Part shown: piece by piece, positions 6,844 through 8,172 of the stretch
Numbering within the stretch: position 1 is the first letter of the stretch
Layout of the letters: each line of letters begins with the position of its first letter
From: a bacterium
Lineage (GTDB): Bacteria; Elusimicrobiota; Elusimicrobia; UBA1565; UBA9628
Direction of reading: 5' to 3'
Length of the DNA: 8,172 bases
NCBI GenBank assembly: GCA_021796015.1
Contig: JAJYOT010000061.1
Coordinates: 1-8,172 of the forward strand
Program-made: the position numbers and the translations under genes
Notes under the pieces: model-generated
What the model was told of the DNA's origin: nothing
The model's input: the letters and a program-made list of their open reading frames with translations, nothing else
Databases searched by the model: none

Positions 6844-7673
6844 GAGCGGCGATTTTTTCAGCTCTGATTTTAGTTTTCCCGCTCATTCAAGCCCAAGCCT
6901 CTTTGAGTTCGTCTTCCGCTCCTTCCGCAGAAACATCTCCCCAGATGATTCCCATCAAGCCAAAATCTCAACCGGAAGAAGACGCGCTCGGACTTATCCC
7001 CACACCCACAGGGCTTATTGAGCCCGACACCATGATCATTGACGCCAATACCGCAGACACCTTAGACCCCGGCACTTTTGCGACCCAAACGCGTTTTTAT
7101 TCCGGCGGAGGCATTTTACAATATGTTTCTCTCGGGGTTTTTAACGGACTTAATATCGGAGCCTCGATGTCGGGAAACGGACTGGTGGGAAACGCTCCTT
7201 CTATCGCGGTTCCAACGCCTCAAGCCCAGGTCAAATACCGGTTTTTTGACGGCAATCATTACGTGCCGGCTCTGGCAGTTGGATATGACGGTCAAGGTTA
7301 CGACTATAACCGAATCACTCACAAATACAATGACCCAGCCCGTGGATTTTATCTTGTTGGAACCCAAGAACTTTTTATTCCGGGCCTGGTCTTTTCTCCT
7401 TCCGTCAACGCCTCGGGAACTAATTCCGGCGCTGTTTATGGGGCCTTGCCCGTCACCTATACCATCGCCAACAAAGTTGAGATCATGGCGGAATGGGATA
7501 ACATCCATAACATCTCCAACAGCCGGGTCAATGCCGGGCTTCGATTTTACATCACAAACCATTTAGACCTTGATCTGGCGGTCAGACGAGCGAATCAAAG
7601 CGGATATTATTCCGATGGAACGTCCCGCGGCCCGGAAAGAATCATCCAGCTACGCTATGTTGGAAATTTTTAA
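6840..7673 (+). CDS. Outer-membrane beta-barrel protein with signal peptide (YjbH-like, function unknown)
   Basis: The 277-residue protein begins with a short signal peptide: MRAA, a hydrophobic core IFSALILVFPLI, then AQA before Ser21 as a likely signal peptidase I site. Next is a Ser/Pro-rich linker (21-50) and the segment LIPTPTGLIEPDTMIIDANTA. The rest alternates polar and hydrophobic residues in many short strands separated by Gly/Asn/Asp turns, for example VKYRFFDGNHYVPALAVGYDGQG (in part, 131-153), KVEIMAEWDNI (212-222) and VNAGLRFYITNHLDLDLAVRR (in part, 230-250). It ends in LRYVGNF, with the C-terminal Phe expected for barrels inserted by the BAM complex. I recall similar RFFDG, PALAxGYDGQG and NAGLRFxxT patterns in YjbH-like outer-membrane proteins of Elusimicrobia/Omnitrophica-type genomes, but I cannot verify this. 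At this size 8-12 strands are plausible. It has no Shine-Dalgarno of its own and shares ATGA with the receiver gene, so translation is probably coupled. Confidence 0.75.
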   Translation: MRAAIFSALILVFPLIQAQASLSSSSAPSAETSPQMIPIKPKSQPEEDALGLIPTPTGLIEPDTMIIDANTADTLDPGTFATQTRFYSGGGILQYVSLGVFNGLNIGASMSGNGLVGNAPSIAVPTPQAQVKYRFFDGNHYVPALAVGYDGQGYDYNRITHKYNDPARGFYLVGTQELFIPGLVFSPSVNASGTNSGAVYGALPVTYTIANKVEIMAEWDNIHNISNSRVNAGLRFYITNHLDLDLAVRRANQSGYYSDGTSRGPERIIQLRYVGNF

Positions 7674-7679
7674 AATAAC

Positions 7680-7709
7680 CTGAAAATACCCGCTAAAAAA
7701 ACGTAGAAT
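7680..7709 (+). promoter_or_regulatory. Candidate sigma70-type promoter for the aldolase gene
   Basis: CTGAAA (7680-7685) and TAGAAT (7704-7709) are separated by 18 bases. They match the -35 and -10 consensus at four of six and five of six positions. Initiation near 7716 would leave a leader of about 14 bases that contains the ribosome-binding site. This suggests the aldolase is transcribed separately from the dnaE unit, although no terminator hairpin is seen in the 56-base gap. Confidence 0.45.
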
Positions 7710-7716
7710 AACGGCA

Positions 7717-7722
7717 GGGAGG
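7717..7722 (+). promoter_or_regulatory. Strong Shine-Dalgarno site of the aldolase gene
   Basis: GGGAGG lies seven bases before the ATG at 7730 and fixes that start over the in-frame ATG at 7739. It is the best ribosome-binding site in the window. Confidence 0.75.
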
Positions 7723-7729
7723 CAGTCCA

Positions 7730-8172
7730 ATGACCACAATGACGATTCCAGATCAAAACAAAGTCGCTCGCACGCATTTTCTTCAACTCACCCCAGGAAA
7801 ATTGATGGGGCTTCGGCGCATCACCGATGAGAAAAATCGCTTTAAGGTTCTGGCCTTAGACCAATCCAATTCTTTTAGAAAAGCCTTAAAAGCCCTGCAT
7901 ACAAAAGAGGGCTCCGCCAAAGATCCGGATTATGCCGAAATCCGGGACATTAAGCTGAAAATGGTTGAAACCTTAAGCCCATTGGCCACCGCCGTTTTAC
8001 TAGACGTCAATTATGCCGCCCGGCAAGCGGTAAACTCTCTCGCCCTCCCTAAACATGTAGGGCTTATTGTGCGCCTTGAAGCTTCTAAGGACCCTGGAAC
8101 GAAATCGGAATACGAACCTGGATGGTCGGTTGAAAAAATAAAGAAAATGGGCGGCGACTTTGTTTTGATCTG
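7730..8172 (+). CDS. Tagatose-1,6-bisphosphate aldolase-like class I aldolase (LacD/YihT family), N-terminal part, runs off window
   Basis: From the ATG at 7730 the frame stays open to the end of the window, giving 147 residues. Features in order are LTPGKLMGLRRITD (20-33), FKVLALDQSNSFRKAL (38-53), a helix ending in LSPLATAVLLDVNYAARQA (82-100), GLIVRLEAS (111-119) and WSVEKIKKMGGDFVLI (132-147). The spacing of the GKLxGL, VLALDQ, LLD and WSVxxIKxxGxD elements follows LacD-type TIM-barrel aldolases, which cleave tagatose 1,6-bisphosphate to dihydroxyacetone phosphate and glyceraldehyde 3-phosphate. YihT-like members act on sulfofructose phosphate. The Schiff-base lysine lies beyond the window, so catalytic competence and substrate cannot be judged. 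No lactose, tagatose or sulfoquinovose genes are beside it on the visible side. The residues before about 20 are extra relative to the conserved core. Confidence 0.75.
   Translation, partial: MTTMTIPDQNKVARTHFLQLTPGKLMGLRRITDEKNRFKVLALDQSNSFRKALKALHTKEGSAKDPDYAEIRDIKLKMVETLSPLATAVLLDVNYAARQAVNSLALPKHVGLIVRLEASKDPGTKSEYEPGWSVEKIKKMGGDFVLI

Noticed and set aside
7116..7562. 148-codon antisense open frame across the outer-membrane protein gene
   Set aside because: It is an antisense shadow produced by the codon pattern of the real gene, with no family features.
7078..7566. 162-codon open frame on the plus strand inside the outer-membrane protein gene
   Set aside because: It is a shadow of the barrel gene, with no recognisable domain, no ribosome-binding site and arbitrary composition.
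7650..7706. CTACG/CGTAG inverted repeat around the end of the barrel gene
   Set aside because: The two arms are only five bases long and 47 bases apart, so a stable hairpin or terminator is not expected.

Overview
The window looks like chromosomal backbone DNA from a Gram-negative (diderm) bacterium of intermediate GC content. It carries a full-length replicative DNA polymerase III alpha subunit, a tRNA-maturation enzyme and an outer-membrane beta-barrel with a signal peptide and a terminal Phe. The barrel resembles YjbH-like proteins I associate with Elusimicrobiota/Omnitrophota-type genomes. That placement is a weak inference from recollection, not a phylogenetic result. There are no mobile elements, RNA genes, CRISPR arrays or long gene-free stretches. 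The longest intergenic gap is 56 bases.

Layout. (1) 2-376, plus strand: the 3' end of a CCA-adding tRNA nucleotidyltransferase/poly(A) polymerase-type gene. (2) 340-2963, minus strand: a two-gene unit. A NudF-type ADP-ribose pyrophosphatase (2403-2963) is followed by a 672-residue fusion protein (340-2358). The fusion has a cyclic-nucleotide-binding domain, a MinD/ParA-like domain that has lost its P-loop, and a patatin-type lipid hydrolase of the neuropathy target esterase (NTE)/RssA group. Its tail overlaps the tail of gene 1 by 37 bases. (3) 2993-7673, plus strand: dnaE, a single-domain response-regulator receiver and an outer-membrane beta-barrel protein. The first pair overlaps by 25 bases and the second by an ATGA, so the three look co-transcribed and translationally coupled. 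(4) 7730 onward, plus strand: the 5' part of a LacD/YihT-type class I aldolase with its own promoter and a good Shine-Dalgarno site.

Functionally this is a mixture of housekeeping (DNA replication, tRNA 3'-end repair, nucleotide-sugar clean-up, carbon metabolism) and envelope or signalling genes. The points most worth a second look are the NTE-like fusion with its degenerate MinD-like middle domain and altered oxyanion loop, the tight dnaE-receiver-barrel coupling, and two matching TTGC-17-TATACT promoter-like elements on the minus strand. One of these would give a leaderless Nudix mRNA. I do not see a convincing wholly new multi-gene system.
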